In this document: positions 62,771-64,000 of the stretch, one piece after another
How positions within the stretch are numbered: the first letter of the stretch is position 1
Layout of the letters: every line of letters begins with the position of its first letter
DNA from: Rothia mucilaginosa
GTDB lineage: Bacteria; Actinomycetota; Actinomycetes; Actinomycetales; Micrococcaceae
Direction: 5' to 3'
Length of the DNA: 64,000 bases
Assembly (NCBI RefSeq): GCF_901875305.1
Contig: NZ_CABFLY010000006.1
Coordinates: 1-64,000, forward strand
Program-made: the position numbers and the translations under genes
Notes under the pieces: generated by a model
Databases searched by the model: none
What the model was told of the DNA's origin: nothing
Seen by the model: the letters and a program-made list of their open reading frames with translations, nothing else

Positions 62771-63928
62771 TTAGCGGCTGTACCTGTCCCCGTAGAACAA
62801 GCCCAGGCGCTCGTAGCCCTCCTCAATCGACACGGAAGGCTCCCACTGCAGCAGCTCACGGGTGCGGCGCTGATCGAACCAGTGCGCGGTCGAGAGCTGT
62901 TCGGCCAGGAACTCCGTCATAGGCGGCTCATCGCCGGCGGTCACGTTCTTCGGCAGGCGCTCCCACACGCGCTCAATCACGCGACCGGCCAGGGCCGCAA
63001 CCTTCGCCGGAACCGAGAAACGCGGGGCCGGAACGCCCACCGCCTCACAGAAACCACCCAGCAACTCGGCGATAGTGCGCGGCTGGCCGTTCGTCACCAC
63101 CAGTGCCTTGCCCGCAAAAGCGTCGAGGCGCTGATAACCGCGCACCAGCGCATCCGCGGCGTTATCAATGTAGAGCGTGTCAATCAGGCCCGTACCGCCC
63201 GAAAGCAACGGCAAGCGACCCGCAGCGGAACGCTCCAGGATGCGCTCCACCAGCTGCGTATCGCCTGGGCCCCACATTAGGTGCGGGCGCAACGCGCCGG
63301 TGTGCATAACCCCGCCGTCGGGCAGGAGCGTGCCGTTCGCCTCCAGGACCAGCAGCTCGGCGGCAGCCTTTGAACGCGCATAGTTACCGCGCGCGTGCTC
63401 CGGGGAAGCTTCGCCGGCACCGTCACCCACAATCGCCGCACCGGCATGAGCCACCGAGGGCGAAGAAATGTACAGGAAGGTACGCACCGAATGGTTCACC
63501 GCGGCCTGCAGCATGACGCGGGTTCCGCCAATATTGATGCGCTCGTAATCGGCCCACTCGCCGCTGACCGAAACCTTCGCGGCGGCGTGCACCACGCCGT
63601 CCACGCCGGTCATGGCTTCGTCGACGACCTTTTCGTGCCTGATGTCGCCGCGTACCTGCTCAAAACGGGGGCGAATCGAATCGGGCAGCAGAGCCGCGAT
63701 GCCCGAGTCGCCGCGCTGAAAAACGCGCACATCATAACCGGCACGCAACAACGCCAGCACACTCTCACGACCCAGCAGGCCCGAGGCACCCGTGAAGAGG
63801 ATTCGTTCGCCAATGCGCGGCGCGAAGTCCGACTCCTCGACGGCGCGCAGGGAGCGCGGGGCAGGGTCGCTGTAGCGTGCCGTCAGCGGCTGCGCAGGCT
63901 TGCGGAACCGAGCCGTCGGGGAAGTCAC
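62771..63928 (-). CDS. NAD-dependent epimerase/dehydratase (extended SDR, 3-beta-HSD-like)
   Basis: 385 residues from the GTG at 63928. The same frame stays open with no stop to the window edge and has no better start inside it, so the true start may lie outside. Rossmann motif TGASGLLG follows about 45 residues of basic/Ser-Pro arm. The active-site Ser is in YISSPSVAHAG, and the catalytic YxxxK is in NYARSKAA. A hydrophobic helix (VAALAGRVIERVW) occurs near the C-terminus. Such enzymes act on sugar nucleotides, sterol-like lipids or aldehydes; the substrate is not evident. It takes the place where smc often follows mutM in actinobacteria. Confidence 0.75.
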   Translation of the reverse strand: MTSPTARFRKPAQPLTARYSDPAPRSLRAVEESDFAPRIGERILFTGASGLLGRESVLALLRAGYDVRVFQRGDSGIAALLPDSIRPRFEQVRGDIRHEKVVDEAMTGVDGVVHAAAKVSVSGEWADYERINIGGTRVMLQAAVNHSVRTFLYISSPSVAHAGAAIVGDGAGEASPEHARGNYARSKAAAELLVLEANGTLLPDGGVMHTGALRPHLMWGPGDTQLVERILERSAAGRLPLLSGGTGLIDTLYIDNAADALVRGYQRLDAFAGKALVVTNGQPRTIAELLGGFCEAVGVPAPRFSVPAKVAALAGRVIERVWERLPKNVTAGDEPPMTEFLAEQLSTAHWFDQRRTRELLQWEPSVSIEEGYERLGLFYGDRYSR

Positions 63929-64000
63929 CGCATGCGCAGTCGATAGGCGGGGCGCAGACAGGTTGGATGCAGGCTCGTGGGAAGAGGACTCACGCGAAGA

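Overview
The window is high-GC actinobacterial DNA that reads as Rothia, most likely R. mucilaginosa or a close relative. I base this on the Streptomyces/Micrococcaceae-type gene order (ndgR-leuCD ... murA-plsC-gpsA-ddl-thiL-DAK2-recG-rsmD-coaD-yceD-rpmF-rnc-mutM, and def-fmt-rsmB-rpe), the abundant Tat lipoproteins, DtxR/IdeR-like iron boxes, and an enterobactin-type NRPS locus of the kind reported for oral Rothia. No rRNA, CRISPR array, intact insertion sequence or prophage was seen.

Layout. 1-5.8 kb: tRNA-Val(CAC), a PD-(D/E)XK nuclease-like gene, then the def-fmt-rsmB-rpe translation/metabolism block. 6-21.8 kb: an iron-siderophore island made of a Tat lipoprotein receptor, two anchored Ser-rich surface proteins, two FecCD permeases, the FepC ATPase, an iron-box-controlled Fes-type esterase, EntE (aryl-AMP ligase), a free-standing aryl carrier protein and a 1433-residue EntF (C-A-PCP-TE, serine code). 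It encodes trilactone assembly, import and hydrolysis, but not 2,3-dihydroxybenzoate synthesis, a phosphopantetheinyl transferase or an MbtH protein. 22-29 kb: aceE (reverse), tRNA-Val(TAC), gnd, and cysE/cysK (reverse).

29.5-35.1 kb: five consecutive reverse-strand paralogous Tat lipoproteins that share an NTF2-like/DUF6318-type core but have diverged strongly and carry different low-complexity tails. 35.4-39.3 kb: two adjacent dynamin-like GTPases with hydrophobic C-terminal segments, probably a membrane-remodelling pair. These two blocks are the best candidates for poorly described systems in the window.

39.4-62.6 kb: the conserved actinobacterial backbone, i.e. the IclR regulator NdgR/LtbR divergent from leuCD, a Tat-exported glycine-rich protein, murA-plsC-gpsA-ddl, a Pro-Thr-Glu-repeat surface protein in the slot between ddl and thiL, thiL, a DAK2 protein, an unusually long RecG (1167 residues with a Lys/Ala-rich N-terminal arm), rsmD, coaD, yceD (apparently starting at ATT), rpmF, rnc and mutM. 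The window ends with a reverse-strand SDR-family gene whose frame stays open to the edge. Several genes (gnd, the first GTPase, ndgR, possibly thiL) have a -10 box about 6-7 bases before the start codon and no Shine-Dalgarno sequence, which suggests leaderless transcripts.
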